A DNA stretch of 64,000 nt from Sulfuritalea sp. (GCA_030651305.1 JAUSCI010000024.1:37737-101736); one strand, 5' to 3'; positions 23,689-32,005 are shown, counted from the stretch's first letter. Notes: generated from the sequence alone by a model not told the origin. Made by a program: numbers and translations.

Positions 23689-24529
23689 GTGCAACGTGTC
23701 GCAGCCGACGCTTTCGGTGGCGGTGAAAAAGCTCGAAGATGAGCTCGGCGTGGCGCTGTTTGAACGCAACTTGGGTGATGTTCGCGCCACACCGATAGGC
23801 ATCGAGGTCGTAGTCCAGGCCGAACGCGCGCTGGCCGAGGCCTCACGCGTGACCGAGGTGGCCGCCGCCGGCAAGGACCCCTTGTGCGGTCCGCTGCGCC
23901 TCGGCGTGATCTACACCATCGGCCCCTGGCTGTTGCCGGCGCTGGTGCCCCGCGTCAAGGCGCGCGCGCCGCAGATGCCCCTGTTCATCGCTGAGGGCTA
24001 CACCGAAAATCTGCTGGACCGGCTCAAGTCCTCCGAGCTCGATGTCCTGGTGCTGGCGCTGCCTATCGAAGAACCCGGCATCGTCGCCCAGCCGGTGTAT
24101 GAAGAAGCTTTCCGCACGCTGGTCCCGGTCGGTCACCCCTGGGCAAAGCTCAAGTCGCTGCGACCCGCGCAATTGCTCGACGAACCCTTGCTGATGCTCG
24201 GTGCCGGCAACTGTTTCCGCGACCAGGTGCTCGATCTGTGCGCCCGCGCCAGTCGCGGCGAATCGCCGCAGGTGCTGGAAGGCAGTTCGCTGGAGACGAT
24301 CCGCCACATGGTTTCGTCCGGCGTAGGCGTCACCGTGATGCCCGCCAGCAGTGTCGACGGCATTCCCGCCACCGATCCCCTGCTGCGGGTCAAGCGCTTC
24401 GTCGAGCCGAGTCCGACGCGCCGCATAGGCCTCGTCTGGCGGTCAAGCTTCCCGCGCCACAAGGCGATCGACGTGATGCGCCAGGCGCTGCTCGATTGCC
24501 ATCTGCCCGGAACCTGGGCGACTACCTGA
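23618..24529 (+). CDS. oxyR: Hydrogen-peroxide-sensing LysR-type regulator OxyR
   Basis: A 303-residue LysR-type regulator. The winged helix (MTLTELRYIVALARERHFGR, SQPTLSVAVKKLEDELG) is followed by an effector domain with LLMLGAGNCFRDQVLDLC. The two cysteines fall at residues 199 and 208, the same numbers and spacing as the peroxide-sensing pair of E. coli OxyR, so the identification is strong. A candidate OxyR-binding element and a -10 box lie directly downstream, ahead of the rubrerythrin operon. The start overlaps the acetyltransferase gene by 71 bp. Confidence 0.95.
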   Translation: MTLTELRYIVALARERHFGRAADKCNVSQPTLSVAVKKLEDELGVALFERNLGDVRATPIGIEVVVQAERALAEASRVTEVAAAGKDPLCGPLRLGVIYTIGPWLLPALVPRVKARAPQMPLFIAEGYTENLLDRLKSSELDVLVLALPIEEPGIVAQPVYEEAFRTLVPVGHPWAKLKSLRPAQLLDEPLLMLGAGNCFRDQVLDLCARASRGESPQVLEGSSLETIRHMVSSGVGVTVMPASSVDGIPATDPLLRVKRFVEPSPTRRIGLVWRSSFPRHKAIDVMRQALLDCHLPGTWATT

Positions 24530-24565
24530 TAGTCGGCCTCTATCGACTCGGTGAAAAAATACAAT
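24529..24565 (+). promoter_or_regulatory. Candidate OxyR half-site and promoter of the rubrerythrin operon
   Basis: ATAG-N7-CTAT (24529-24543) matches one dimer half of the OxyR consensus; a second half at the expected spacing is only partly matched (GTGA-N7-CAAT). A good -10, TACAAT (24560-24565), follows at the distance expected for OxyR-activated promoters with no recognisable -35. Confidence 0.55.
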
Positions 24566-24681
24566 TAGAACTTGTCGGACCACTGGGCTAAAGTTTGTGC
24601 AGGTCCACGGGCTTTGACGCTCAGTGCCTTGGTGCCGCGCGAAGGCTCGGCGCCTCCAACCCAACGCAGAGGAGTATCGAT

Positions 24682-25101
24682 ATGCAACTCAAGGGATCCA
24701 AAACCGAAGGCAACCTGAAAGCCGCATTTGCCGGCGAATCGCAGGCCAACCGCCGCTATCTGTATTTTGCGAACAAGGCCGACATCGAAGGCTACAACGA
24801 CGTTTCCGCCGTATTCCGCTCCACCGCCGAAGGTGAAACCGGGCATGCCCACGGCCATCTCGAATATCTTGAAACCTGCGGCGATCCGGCGACCGGCTTG
24901 CCTTTCGGCGAAACCGCCGCCAACCTGAAAACGGCGATTGCCGGCGAGACGCACGAGTACACGGATATGTACCCGGGTATGGCCAAAGCCGCGCGCGACG
25001 AAGGCTTCGACGAAATCGCCGACTGGTTCGAAACGCTGGCCAAGGCCGAGCGCTCGCACGCCAACAAGTTTCAGAGGACGCTGGACAGCCTCAACGGCTG
25101 A
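24682..25101 (+). CDS. Rubrerythrin (ferritin-like diiron domain only)
   Basis: A 139-residue ferritin-like diiron protein. It shows the Glu/His ligand pattern of rubrerythrin: [33 protein letters not shown] and AERSHANKF. The usual C-terminal rubredoxin domain is absent; a free-standing rubredoxin gene lies at 33139. Rubrerythrins reduce hydrogen peroxide to water. ATG 24682 follows GAGGAG. The order rubrerythrin, CCG Fe-S protein, DUF3501 is a recurrent cluster, here directly behind oxyR, which supports peroxide-inducible expression. Confidence 0.93.
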   Translation: MQLKGSKTEGNLKAAFAGESQANRRYLYFANKADIEGYNDVSAVFRSTAEGETGHAHGHLEYLETCGDPATGLPFGETAANLKTAIAGETHEYTDMYPGMAKAARDEGFDEIADWFETLAKAERSHANKFQRTLDSLNG

Positions 25102-25120
25102 TAAATCAACGCGGACGGCT

Positions 25121-25135
25121 CGCGGCCAAGCCGCG
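25121..25135 (+). terminator. GC hairpin after rubrerythrin
   Basis: CGCGGC-CAA-GCCGCG forms a 6-bp stem with a 3-nt loop, immediately adjacent to a copy of the interspersed 26-bp motif (25136-25159). There is no U-tract; it may attenuate rather than terminate. Confidence 0.3.
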
Positions 25136-25159
25136 CGCCGTACCGCCAGCGCCGACTTT
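25136..25159 (-). repeat. 26-bp interspersed motif, intergenic
   Basis: Minus strand: AAAGTCGGCGCTGGCGGTAC then GGCG. Between rubrerythrin and the CCG Fe-S gene, adjoining a GC hairpin. Confidence 0.8.
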
Positions 25160-25203
25160 CACCCCCGCCCCAACACCCTCCAATCAGCAGCCCTGAGGAC
25201 GTT

Positions 25204-26538
25204 ATGCGCGAAGGCAACCTCCAAGCACCGACCCGCCACCCGATCGACTGGAAGAATCCCGACTTCTACGACGAATCCCTATGCGAGAAGGAACTCGAAC
25301 GCATCTTCGATATCTGCCACGGCTGCCGTCGCTGCGTGTCGCTGTGCAATGCCTTCCCGACGCTGTTCGACCTGATCGACGAAGCCGGCGACCTTGAGAC
25401 CGCCGGCGTGCCGAAGGAGAAATTCTGGAAGGTCGTCGACCAGTGCTATCTGTGCGACGTCTGTTACATGACGAAGTGTCCCTACGTGCCGCCGCACCCG
25501 TGGAACCTCGACTTTCCGCACACCATGCTGCGCGCCAAGGCGATCCAGTTCAAGACGGGGAAGATGAAATTCCGTGACAAGCTGCTGACGTCGACTGAGT
25601 TGATGGGCACGTTTGCGTCGATTCCGATCGTGGTGCATGCGGTGAATGCCGCCAACAAAAATAGCCTCGCGCGCGGCGCGATGCAAAAGGTGCTGGGCGT
25701 GCATTCGGCACGCGAGCTGCCCGAATACGACAGCGCCAATTTCCGCGCCACGGCGACCCCGAGCTGCAACCATCCGGTGAAGGACGGTGCCAAGAGTCCC
25801 GGCAAGGTGGCGGTGTTTTCCACCTGCTACGTGAATTACAACGAGCCGGGCCTTGGCCACGATTTGCTGAAGCTGCTCGACCACAACGAAATTCCCTATG
25901 TCGTGGTGCAGGGCGAAACCTGCTGCGGCATGCCCAAGCTGGAACTGGGTGATCTGGAGACGGTGGAGAAGTACAAGGAACGCAACATCCCGCTGATGCA
26001 CGACCTGGCGCTGGCCGGCTATGCCATCGTCACGCCGGTGCCTTCCTGCACCCTGATGTTCAAGAGCGAAATTCCGCTGCTGTTTGCCGACGATGCGCGT
26101 TGCAAGGCGGTCTCCGATGCCATGTACGACCCCTTCGAGTATTTCGTCCTGCGCAACAGGGACGGCCTGCTGAAGACCGATTTCAAGGTGCCGCTGGGCA
26201 AGGTCTCGTACCACATCCCCTGTCATTCGCGGGTGCAGAACGTCGGTCGCAAGACCGAGGAAATGCTCAAGATGACCGGTGCGACGGTCAACACCGTCGA
26301 GCGCTGCTCCGGCCACGATGGTACCTGGGGCGTCAAGGAGGAGTACTACGCGCTGTCGATGAAAATCGGCAAGCCGGTGTTCAAGGCCATGGCCAGGGAT
26401 GAGCCGGACTACATCAGTTCCGACTGCGCCATCGCCGGACGGCACATCCTGCAAGGCATGAACGAGGCCGGCGCCGCCGGCCGCAAAGAGAAGCAGCATC
26501 CGCTCACTTTGTTGCGAATTGCTTATGGACTGGACTAA
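25204..26538 (+). CDS. CCG-domain / heterodisulfide-reductase-type Fe-S oxidoreductase (GlpC-like)
   Basis: A 444-residue protein with two N-terminal 4Fe-4S ferredoxin motifs (ICHGCRRCVSLC and CYLCDVCYMTKCPY) followed by two CCG/cysteine-rich domains (GETCCGMPKLELGD; HIPCHSRVQN with SGHDGTWG). This is the architecture of GlpC and HdrD-type electron-transfer subunits. Position between rubrerythrin and DUF3501 suggests it passes electrons from a membrane or cytosolic donor to rubrerythrin; that role is inferred from conserved neighbourhood. In the second cysteine-rich domain the usual CC pair reads as CSGHDG, so that cluster may be altered. Confidence 0.88.
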   Translation: MREGNLQAPTRHPIDWKNPDFYDESLCEKELERIFDICHGCRRCVSLCNAFPTLFDLIDEAGDLETAGVPKEKFWKVVDQCYLCDVCYMTKCPYVPPHPWNLDFPHTMLRAKAIQFKTGKMKFRDKLLTSTELMGTFASIPIVVHAVNAANKNSLARGAMQKVLGVHSARELPEYDSANFRATATPSCNHPVKDGAKSPGKVAVFSTCYVNYNEPGLGHDLLKLLDHNEIPYVVVQGETCCGMPKLELGDLETVEKYKERNIPLMHDLALAGYAIVTPVPSCTLMFKSEIPLLFADDARCKAVSDAMYDPFEYFVLRNRDGLLKTDFKVPLGKVSYHIPCHSRVQNVGRKTEEMLKMTGATVNTVERCSGHDGTWGVKEEYYALSMKIGKPVFKAMARDEPDYISSDCAIAGRHILQGMNEAGAAGRKEKQHPLTLLRIAYGLD

Positions 26539-26552
26539 AGGCAAGACCTTTT

Positions 26553-26630
26553 AGCCACAGAGGACACAGAGATCACAGAGGAAAAACTATTGAGTTTTGT
26601 CCTTTGCCTTTCTCTGTGTCCTCTGTGGCT
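26553..26630. repeat. 20-bp perfect inverted repeat (hairpin repeat)
   Basis: AGCCACAGAGGACACAGAGA (26553-26572) is exactly complementary to 26611-26630. Text of this kind (CACAGAGGACACAGAG) recurs as a short intergenic repeat in many proteobacterial genomes. It lies between the Fe-S gene and the DUF3501 gene and would form a strong hairpin in the operon transcript. Confidence 0.9.
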
Positions 26631-26663
26631 GAATTTCGGTTTTGAATTTTCCTGGAGACCCTG

Positions 26664-27242
26664 ATGATCACCCGTGACTCGCTGCTGACCCTCGAAGCCT
26701 ATGCCAAGGCGCGTCCCGCCATGCGCGCCGAAGTCATGGAACAAAAGAAGCTGCGCCGCGTCTTCCTCGGCGAGCATCTGTTGCTGATTTTCGAAAACGA
26801 ACTGATGATCCGCTACCAGATCCAGGAAATGCTGCGCGTGGAGAAGATTTTCGAGGAAGATGGTATCCGGCACGAGCTGGAATCCTATGTGCCGCTGGTG
26901 CCGACCGGCAGCAACTTCAAGGTTACGCTGCAGATCGAGTACGCCGAGGAAACGGAGCGCCATCGCATGCTGGCCCTGCTCAAGGGCGTCGAGGATCGCG
27001 TCTGGGTTCGGGTCGAAGGTTTCGATCCGGTGTTTGCCATTGCCGATGAGGACCTCGAACGCGAGAACGAAGAAAAAACCTCGGCCGTGCATTTTCTGCG
27101 CTTCGAATTGAATTCGGCGATGGTCGCAGCCGCCAAGCGCGGCGCGGCGCTGTCCACCGGGGTCGATCACCCGCAATTCGCAGCGTCTACAGGTCCGCTG
27201 CCTGAGGCAGTCCGGACCTCGCTGGCTTCCGACCTGCGCTGA
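26664..27242 (+). CDS. DUF3501 family protein
   Basis: A 192-residue soluble protein starting MITRDSLLTLEAYAKARPAM and containing RRVFLGEHLLLIFENELMIR and RVEKIFEEDGIRHELESYVP, characteristic of DUF3501. Members are almost always next to rubrerythrin and the CCG Fe-S protein, as here. The function is unknown; a role in peroxide detoxification is inferred from context. The last ~25 residues look variable. Confidence 0.85.
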   Translation: MITRDSLLTLEAYAKARPAMRAEVMEQKKLRRVFLGEHLLLIFENELMIRYQIQEMLRVEKIFEEDGIRHELESYVPLVPTGSNFKVTLQIEYAEETERHRMLALLKGVEDRVWVRVEGFDPVFAIADEDLERENEEKTSAVHFLRFELNSAMVAAAKRGAALSTGVDHPQFAASTGPLPEAVRTSLASDLR

Positions 27243-27251
27243 ACCCGCAAG

Positions 27252-27274
27252 AAGTCGGCGCTGGCGATACGGCG
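27252..27274 (+). repeat. 26-bp interspersed motif, intergenic
   Basis: AAGTCGGCGCTGGCGATACG then GCG, 9 bp after the DUF3501 stop. Confidence 0.8.
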
Positions 27275-27288
27275 CTGCGGTTCCCTCG

Positions 27289-27311
27289 TGTGTGTTACGA
27301 TGTAATACACG
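27289..27311. promoter_or_regulatory. Imperfect palindrome upstream of the toxin-antitoxin pair
   Basis: TGTGTGTTAC (27289-27298) and GTAATACACG (27302-27311) pair at 8 of 10 positions around GAT, 19 bp before the antitoxin ATG. Typical placement for autorepression by a ribbon-helix-helix antitoxin. Confidence 0.5.
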
Positions 27312-27329
27312 TTTTCCGAGGGACGCGAA

Positions 27330-27545
27330 ATGACAACCCTGACCATGCGCATCGATCCACCGATGGAAGCCGCACTGGCTAGTCTGGCCAAGGCGACTCA
27401 TCGCAGCAAGAGCGACCTTGCGCGCGAAATGCTGCGCCGGCAGCTTGCCGTGCGCAGCTTGCAGACGCTGCGCGAGAAGGCCCTGCCCCATGCCGAAGCA
27501 GCGGGTTACATCACTGACGAGGATGTATTCCGGGACGTTTCGTGA
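27330..27545 (+). CDS. Ribbon-helix-helix (CopG-like) antitoxin
   Basis: A 71-residue protein with the RHH pattern TLTMRIDPPMEAALASLAKA then THRSKSDLAREMLRR: a beta strand that docks in the DNA major groove, followed by two helices. The C-terminus would wrap the toxin. The stop overlaps the PIN-gene start by 4 bp, the classic antitoxin-first arrangement. Preceded by GAGGGACGCGAA. Confidence 0.85.
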   Translation: MTTLTMRIDPPMEAALASLAKATHRSKSDLAREMLRRQLAVRSLQTLREKALPHAEAAGYITDEDVFRDVS

Positions 27546-27946
27546 AGGTTTTCCTCGACACCAATGTGCTCGCAAGCGCATTGGCGACCCGGGGACTTTG
27601 TGCGGAACTCTTCGAATCGGTGCTGACCGGGCATGAGCTGCTGGCCAGCCGGGAATTGCTCGCCGAGTTGCGACGCATCCTCACCGCCAAGCTGCGGATT
27701 CCTGCCGGCACTGCGGATGCCTTCGTTACCCTGATTGACGCAAACGCCACGTCCCTGACCACGCCAGCCGAATTTCCCGCCGGTATTCCCGATCCCGACG
27801 ATGCGCCCTTGATTGCCGCGGCGCTGGCTGGCGGTGCGGAATGTTTCGTCACCGGTGACAAGGCACTCCTCGATCTGGGAAGTGTCGCAGGCATGGCCGT
27901 GATCTCGCCGCGGCGATTCTGGGAATTGACGCGACACGGACGATAA
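27542..27946 (+). CDS. PIN-domain ribonuclease toxin (putative TA toxin, PIN family)
   Basis: A 134-residue PIN protein. Acidic residues expected for metal binding are seen in MKVFLDTNVLASAL, the central SRELLAELRRIL glutamates, PDPDDAPLIAAAL and FVTGDKALLDL. It belongs to the 'toxin component, PIN family' type rather than classical VapC. Translation is coupled to the antitoxin (ATGA overlap). The target RNA is unknown. Confidence 0.87.
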   Translation: MKVFLDTNVLASALATRGLCAELFESVLTGHELLASRELLAELRRILTAKLRIPAGTADAFVTLIDANATSLTTPAEFPAGIPDPDDAPLIAAALAGGAECFVTGDKALLDLGSVAGMAVISPRRFWELTRHGR

Positions 27947-28017
27947 GGGTCTGACCCTTCGAGCCCAATGGAGCAACGATGCTGAAAGCGAAATGTCTCC
28001 GACCCCTTTGGCTTACT

Positions 28018-28180
28018 CTGGCTTGCCGGCCTGCGGCTGCCCTCGCTGCGGGGCCGCGCCAGGCCGCCGGCTAAACTAGCTGCCGCTGCGCGCCAGCGTC
28101 GGACAACGCTGGCGGAAAGCCCCTGTCGCGGCTCCTCGCTCGGCGGCTCACAAGGGCCGCCGCCGCTTGCCGTCCGCCCG
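28018..28180 (+). repeat. Left ~160-bp inverted repeat flanking the GIY-YIG / PstI-like module
   Basis: Reads CTGGCTTGCCGGCCTGCGGC, CCTCGCTGCGGGGCCGCGCC, AGGCCGCCGGCTAAACTAGC and on to CGGCTCCTCGCTCGGCGGCT, CACAAGGGCCGCCGCCGC. The reverse complement of 29838-29987 carries the same blocks in the same order (estimated by eye at about 85% identity, with small gaps). No gene is visible between 27947 and 28367; apart from this repeat that interval holds a 7-bp palindrome AAGGGTC-T-GACCCTT (27945-27959) and an AT-richer stretch (28190-28310) that could hold the promoter of the next gene. Confidence 0.85.
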
Positions 28181-28367
28181 TGCTGGATCGCCGCGATAGA
28201 AATTCGGAACTTTCATCTACCAAACCCTTTTTTGATTACCTTTGACTGCCCACTGGCATAGAATTCATTCGCAACTGCTATCGTAGCTCTTCATTCCAGT
28301 CGAGAAGTCTGCGCTCTTGGTGGCTGCACCTTCATCGGTAGCAACAGCGAAACTTGTTGAAAGGGGA

Positions 28368-29303
28368 ATGTTGAATACAAATCACGCAACCGGCTTGTCC
28401 GTCAATCTGTTTTTCTCGGAACCCAGTTGGAGCAGCCTCGTGATTGCAGATGCATCGTCGCACAACGCCAAAGTGTTGTCCGCCCCGAAAAGCATGCTTG
28501 AGCAGCTTGTCGCAAGGGATGAGCTGAGACGGTCAGGCGTATACGTTCTGACCGGGCCAAATGCAGACGACGATTTCGGGCTGGAAAGTTATATCGGGGA
28601 GAGCGACAATCTTGCTGCGCGTCTGCGCTCGCACGCAAAATCAAAGCCTTTTTGGAACCGCGCGTATGTTGCCGTTTCTAAAGATTCTTGGTTCTCAAAA
28701 TCACATATTCGATTCCTCGAAGCGCGGCTGATCATGCAGGCCAAGCGCGCACCGTTAATTACCCGAATTAATAATGACAAACAGGGCTTGAGTTATGACC
28801 GCCTACCGGATGGCGAGGTCGCCAATTTGGAGGGCTTCGTACAATTTCTTGCTTTGATAATGCCGGCAATCGGCTGTCCTCTTTTCAGCTTTCCCGACGC
28901 TATTCATACGGGGACAAAGCGACCGGAGCGTCCGGAAGTACCCTTAATGATCGGACAGGAAACGCACTTTGCGCTTGTGAAAGGCGCGGCCCGTGGCGTT
29001 GGCTACTTGAGGGATGGCGCGTTTTGGGTTCGAAAGGGATCGACCGCTAGGATGGAAGAGTATTCATCGCTCAGGGAAGGGTATCGAAAAGCGCGGCGGG
29101 TTCTGTTGGATCGAAGCATTCTGGTCAGAGATGAGGGGCGAGGGCTCCTGGTATTTATGCAGGACGTTCCATTCAATAGTCCAAGCGATGCGGCGGCAGT
29201 GATCGGGACAACTAGCTTGAATGGGCGGAAGGAGTGGAAGGTGATCGGGACAAATGAGACGTTTGCGGAATGGGAAGCTAATACGGCCGCAGGAGTCAAG
29301 TAG
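28368..29303 (+). CDS. GIY-YIG nuclease-family protein with C-terminal DUF4357
   Basis: A ~311-residue protein of visibly lower GC than its surroundings. Residues ~55-125 carry a GIY-YIG-like core: SGVYVLTG for the GIY strand, SYIGESDNLAARLRSHAKS for the YIG strand and Arg helix, and a later FLEARLIMQA helix with Glu. The C-terminal portion ends in SPSDAAAVIGTTSLNGRKEW, typical of DUF4357. ATG 28368 is chosen because homologues begin near the GLSVNLFF text; TTG/GTG codons at 28317/28320 are alternatives. It may be a nuclease for defence or mobility; the function is not established. It is followed 25 bp later by a PstI-like gene, and both lie between long inverted repeats. Confidence 0.75.
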   Translation: MLNTNHATGLSVNLFFSEPSWSSLVIADASSHNAKVLSAPKSMLEQLVARDELRRSGVYVLTGPNADDDFGLESYIGESDNLAARLRSHAKSKPFWNRAYVAVSKDSWFSKSHIRFLEARLIMQAKRAPLITRINNDKQGLSYDRLPDGEVANLEGFVQFLALIMPAIGCPLFSFPDAIHTGTKRPERPEVPLMIGQETHFALVKGAARGVGYLRDGAFWVRKGSTARMEEYSSLREGYRKARRVLLDRSILVRDEGRGLLVFMQDVPFNSPSDAAAVIGTTSLNGRKEWKVIGTNETFAEWEANTAAGVK

Positions 29304-29328
29304 AAAACATTGAACAAGAATTCGAGGA

Positions 29329-29790
29329 ATGCCGAAAATGCGTCAAATACGTTCCGAGCACGACAAGCTTATTCGGTCTGTCATGGGGGGGTTCGTTGGG
29401 CACTTCGCATCCGATGGCAGGCTGGTCTATGCTGAAGTCTCCAATGATCAGCGGACTTATGTAGATCAGGTACTGATGGCCAAGCTTGGTGTTTGTCTTG
29501 ACCCAAGCCGCAACATGCCCGATGTGGTGCTTTACGTTGCGGAAAAGAATTTGCTTCTGTTGATCGAATGCATTACTGATCGTGGCTGCATAAACGCAAA
29601 GCGAAAAACTGATCTGGGCAAATTGTTCAAAGGATCGGCGGCTGGACTTGTTTTCATATCTGCGTTTCCAAATCGTGAAGTCATGCGGGAGTATCTGGAT
29701 GACATTGCGTGGGAAACCGAGGCATGGGTTGCCGACGCCCCTTCGCACATGATTCACTTCAACGGCGACAAGTTCCTTGGGCCTCACTGA
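29329..29790 (+). CDS. BsuBI/PstI-type restriction endonuclease catalytic domain, lacking the usual N-terminal domain
   Basis: A 153-residue protein. The text MPDVVLYVAEKNLLLLIECI gives the PD...E core of a PD-(D/E)xK-like fold. GLVFISAFPNREVMREYL, IAWETEAWVADAPSHMIHFN and GDKFLGPH are characteristic of the C-terminal domain of the BsuBI/PstI family. Full-length members are roughly 300 residues or more, so about half is missing, and no cognate adenine methyltransferase gene is in the window. It could be a genuine short nuclease or the tail of an eroded restriction system. Start ATG 29329 or 29338. Composition is low-GC like its neighbour. Confidence 0.72.
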   Translation: MPKMRQIRSEHDKLIRSVMGGFVGHFASDGRLVYAEVSNDQRTYVDQVLMAKLGVCLDPSRNMPDVVLYVAEKNLLLLIECITDRGCINAKRKTDLGKLFKGSAAGLVFISAFPNREVMREYLDDIAWETEAWVADAPSHMIHFNGDKFLGPH

Positions 29791-29837
29791 AAGAATTGGC
29801 GCTTTTTTCAAGATCGCCAGGCTCAAATTCGGTAGCG

Positions 29838-29987
29838 CGGGCGGAGTGGTTGCGGCGGCGGCCGTTGTGAGCCGCCGAGCGAGGAGCCGTGACAGGGGAA
29901 GTCCGCTGGCGTTGTCCGAGCGTAGCGAGTTTAGCCAGCGGCCTGGCGCGGCCCCGCAGCGAGGGTAGCCGCAGGCCGACGAGCCAG
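29838..29987 (-). repeat. Right ~150-bp inverted repeat flanking the GIY-YIG / PstI-like module
   Basis: Inverted partner of 28018-28180. On the minus strand it reads CTGGCTCGTCGGCCTGCGGC, CCTCGCTGCGGGGCCGCGCC, AGGCCGCTGGCTAAACTCGC, then GGCTCCTCGCTCGGCGGCTC. The rest of 29791-30105 holds no gene; the segment 30055-30105 should contain the ubiU promoter. Confidence 0.85.
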
Positions 29988-30105
29988 GGCGGACGACGCG
30001 GCCACTCCGCCGGGCGGGCACCTGAATCTCCCTCGTTTGACCCCGATCAACTGATTTTTCAGGGGTTTCGTTTACACTCACGCCCTCGTTTTAGGGGTGG
30101 CAGGA

Positions 30106-31110
30106 ATGGCAAAACCTCAACTGGTGTGTCCGGCCGGAAGTCTGGCGGCGCTCAAGGCAGCCGTCGATAACGGCGCCGACGACGTCTACCTCGGCTTTCG
30201 CAACGACACCAACGCGCGCAACTTCGCCGGGCTGAACTTCGACGACAAGAGTCTGACTGAAGGTATTCGCTACGCCCATCAGCGCGGCCGCAAGGTGCTG
30301 GCGGCGATCAACACCTATGCCCAGGCAGGGCGTTTCGCCGACTGGACAGGCGCGGTCGACAAGGCCGCCGATCTCGGCATCGACGCCGTCATCATCGCCG
30401 ACCCTGGCGTCCTCGACTACGCCGCAGAGAAACATCCTGCCCTGCGCCGGCACCTTTCGGTGCAGGCCTCGGCCACCAGTTACGAAGCGATCAATTTCTG
30501 CCGCGAGAAGTTCGGCATCCAGCGCGCCGTGCTGCCGCGCGTGCTGACCCTGGCGCAGGTCGAAAACGTGATCCGCAACACCGATGTCGAGATCGAAGTC
30601 TTTGGCTTCGGTAGCCTGTGCGTGATGAACGAGGGTCGCTGCTGGCTGTCCTCGTGGGCCACCGGCGAGTCGCCCAATACCGTCGGCGCCTGTTCGCCGG
30701 CCAAGTTCGTGCAGTGGGAGAAGAAACCGGGCGAAATGGACGTGCGCCTCAACGGCATCCTCATCGACCGTTATGCCAACGACGAAAACGCCGGCTATCC
30801 GACCATCTGCAAGGGCCGCTTCGAAGTCGCCGGCGAGACCTATTACGCGATGGAAGAACCGGCCAGCCTGAACGTGCTGGAAATGTTGCCGGAAATCGTG
30901 AAAATCGGCGTCGCCGCGATCAAGGTCGAGGGCCGCCAGCGCAGCCCGACCTATGTCGCGCAAGTCACCCGCAACCTGCGTCAGGCGCTCGATGCCGTGA
31001 TTGCCGCGCCTGACAAGTACAGCGTCAAGCCGGCCTGGGCCGCGGAACTGGGCAAGGTGGCCGAGGGCTCCCAAATTACGCTGGGCGCCTACAACAGGCC
31101 GTGGCGCTAA
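30106..31110 (+). CDS. ubiU: Ubiquinone anaerobic biosynthesis protein UbiU (peptidase U32 family)
   Basis: A 334-residue U32-family protein. With UbiV it performs oxygen-independent hydroxylation steps in ubiquinone synthesis, in a heterodimer carrying 4Fe-4S clusters. Four cysteines lie in LCVMNEGRC (7 apart), 17 residues on in GACSPAKF, and in YPTICKGRF, reproducing the cluster-ligand spacing of E. coli UbiU. ATG 30106 precedes [16 protein letters not shown]. It is first in a ubiU-ubiV-ubiT cluster, the marker set for making ubiquinone without oxygen, which implies anaerobic respiration such as denitrification. Confidence 0.94.
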   Translation: MAKPQLVCPAGSLAALKAAVDNGADDVYLGFRNDTNARNFAGLNFDDKSLTEGIRYAHQRGRKVLAAINTYAQAGRFADWTGAVDKAADLGIDAVIIADPGVLDYAAEKHPALRRHLSVQASATSYEAINFCREKFGIQRAVLPRVLTLAQVENVIRNTDVEIEVFGFGSLCVMNEGRCWLSSWATGESPNTVGACSPAKFVQWEKKPGEMDVRLNGILIDRYANDENAGYPTICKGRFEVAGETYYAMEEPASLNVLEMLPEIVKIGVAAIKVEGRQRSPTYVAQVTRNLRQALDAVIAAPDKYSVKPAWAAELGKVAEGSQITLGAYNRPWR

Positions 31111-31115
31111 AGACC

Positions 31116-31997
31116 ATGCAGATTACATTGGGCCCCCTGTTGTACTACTGGTCGAAAGCCGAGGTCATGGACTTCTATGCCCAGGCAGCCCAGCATCCGG
31201 CGATCGACCGGATCTACCTCGGTGAAGCCGTCTGTTCGCGTCGCCAGCAACTGCGCACCGCCGACTGGATCGGACTGGCGAAAGACTTACGCGACGCCGG
31301 CAAGGAAGTCGTGCTCACGGCGCAGGCGTTGCTCGAATCCGAAAGCGACCTCAAGGCCCTGCGCCGCCTCATTGCTGATGCCGGCGGCATGATCGAGGCC
31401 AATGACCTCGGTGCGGTCAAGATGGCTTGCGACCAGGGTATTGGCTTCGTCGCCGGGCCGCATCTGAACATCTACAACGAACAGACCCTGGCCTTTTTCG
31501 CCGCGCAGGGAGCGCAGCGCTGGTTGCCGCCGCTTGAGGTGTCCGGCAGCGTGATCGAGGCCCTGCACCGGACGCGTCCGGCGGGCATGGAAACCGAGGT
31601 GTTCGCTTTCGGCAAGCTGCCGCTGGCATTTTCGGCACGCTGCTTTACCGCCCGCCACTATGGCCTGAACAAGGACGACTGCCAGTTCAAGTGCCTCGAT
31701 CATCCCGAAGGCATGCTGGTGAATACCCGCGACGGGCAGGCCTTCCTCACCCTCAACGGCATCCAGACCCTATCGGCGCAGACTTTCAGCCTGCTGGCAC
31801 AGATGCCGGAGTTGATGGTGCAGGGTATCGACGCGGTGCGCATCAGCCCGCAGCCGGCGCATACTTTCGATGTGCTCGAAGCGTTTGCTCGGGCGCGCAA
31901 CGGCCTTCCGGCAGAAGACGCCGTCGACTGGGCGCCGGCCGGTTTGGTCAATGGATTCTGGTTCGGTCGCGCCGGCACGGCGCGCCTGGCGGCATAA
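31116..31997 (+). CDS. ubiV: Ubiquinone anaerobic biosynthesis protein UbiV (peptidase U32 family)
   Basis: A 293-residue partner of UbiU. An N-terminal Cys in [11 protein letters not shown] and the set [20 protein letters not shown] plus C (spacings 13 and 4) match the four 4Fe-4S ligands of UbiV. ATG 31116 ([12 protein letters not shown]) is preferred over the GTG at 31101, which overlaps the ubiU stop. It acts in the cytoplasm with UbiU and the lipid-binding UbiT. Confidence 0.94.
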   Translation: MQITLGPLLYYWSKAEVMDFYAQAAQHPAIDRIYLGEAVCSRRQQLRTADWIGLAKDLRDAGKEVVLTAQALLESESDLKALRRLIADAGGMIEANDLGAVKMACDQGIGFVAGPHLNIYNEQTLAFFAAQGAQRWLPPLEVSGSVIEALHRTRPAGMETEVFAFGKLPLAFSARCFTARHYGLNKDDCQFKCLDHPEGMLVNTRDGQAFLTLNGIQTLSAQTFSLLAQMPELMVQGIDAVRISPQPAHTFDVLEAFARARNGLPAEDAVDWAPAGLVNGFWFGRAGTARLAA

Positions 31998-32005
31998 TAG
32001 CTGCG

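Noticed and set aside
28081..28200. tRNA or other structured RNA in the GC-rich stretch
   Set aside because: The stem-loops seen are part of the inverted-repeat element; no cloverleaf or conserved tRNA arm sequence was found.
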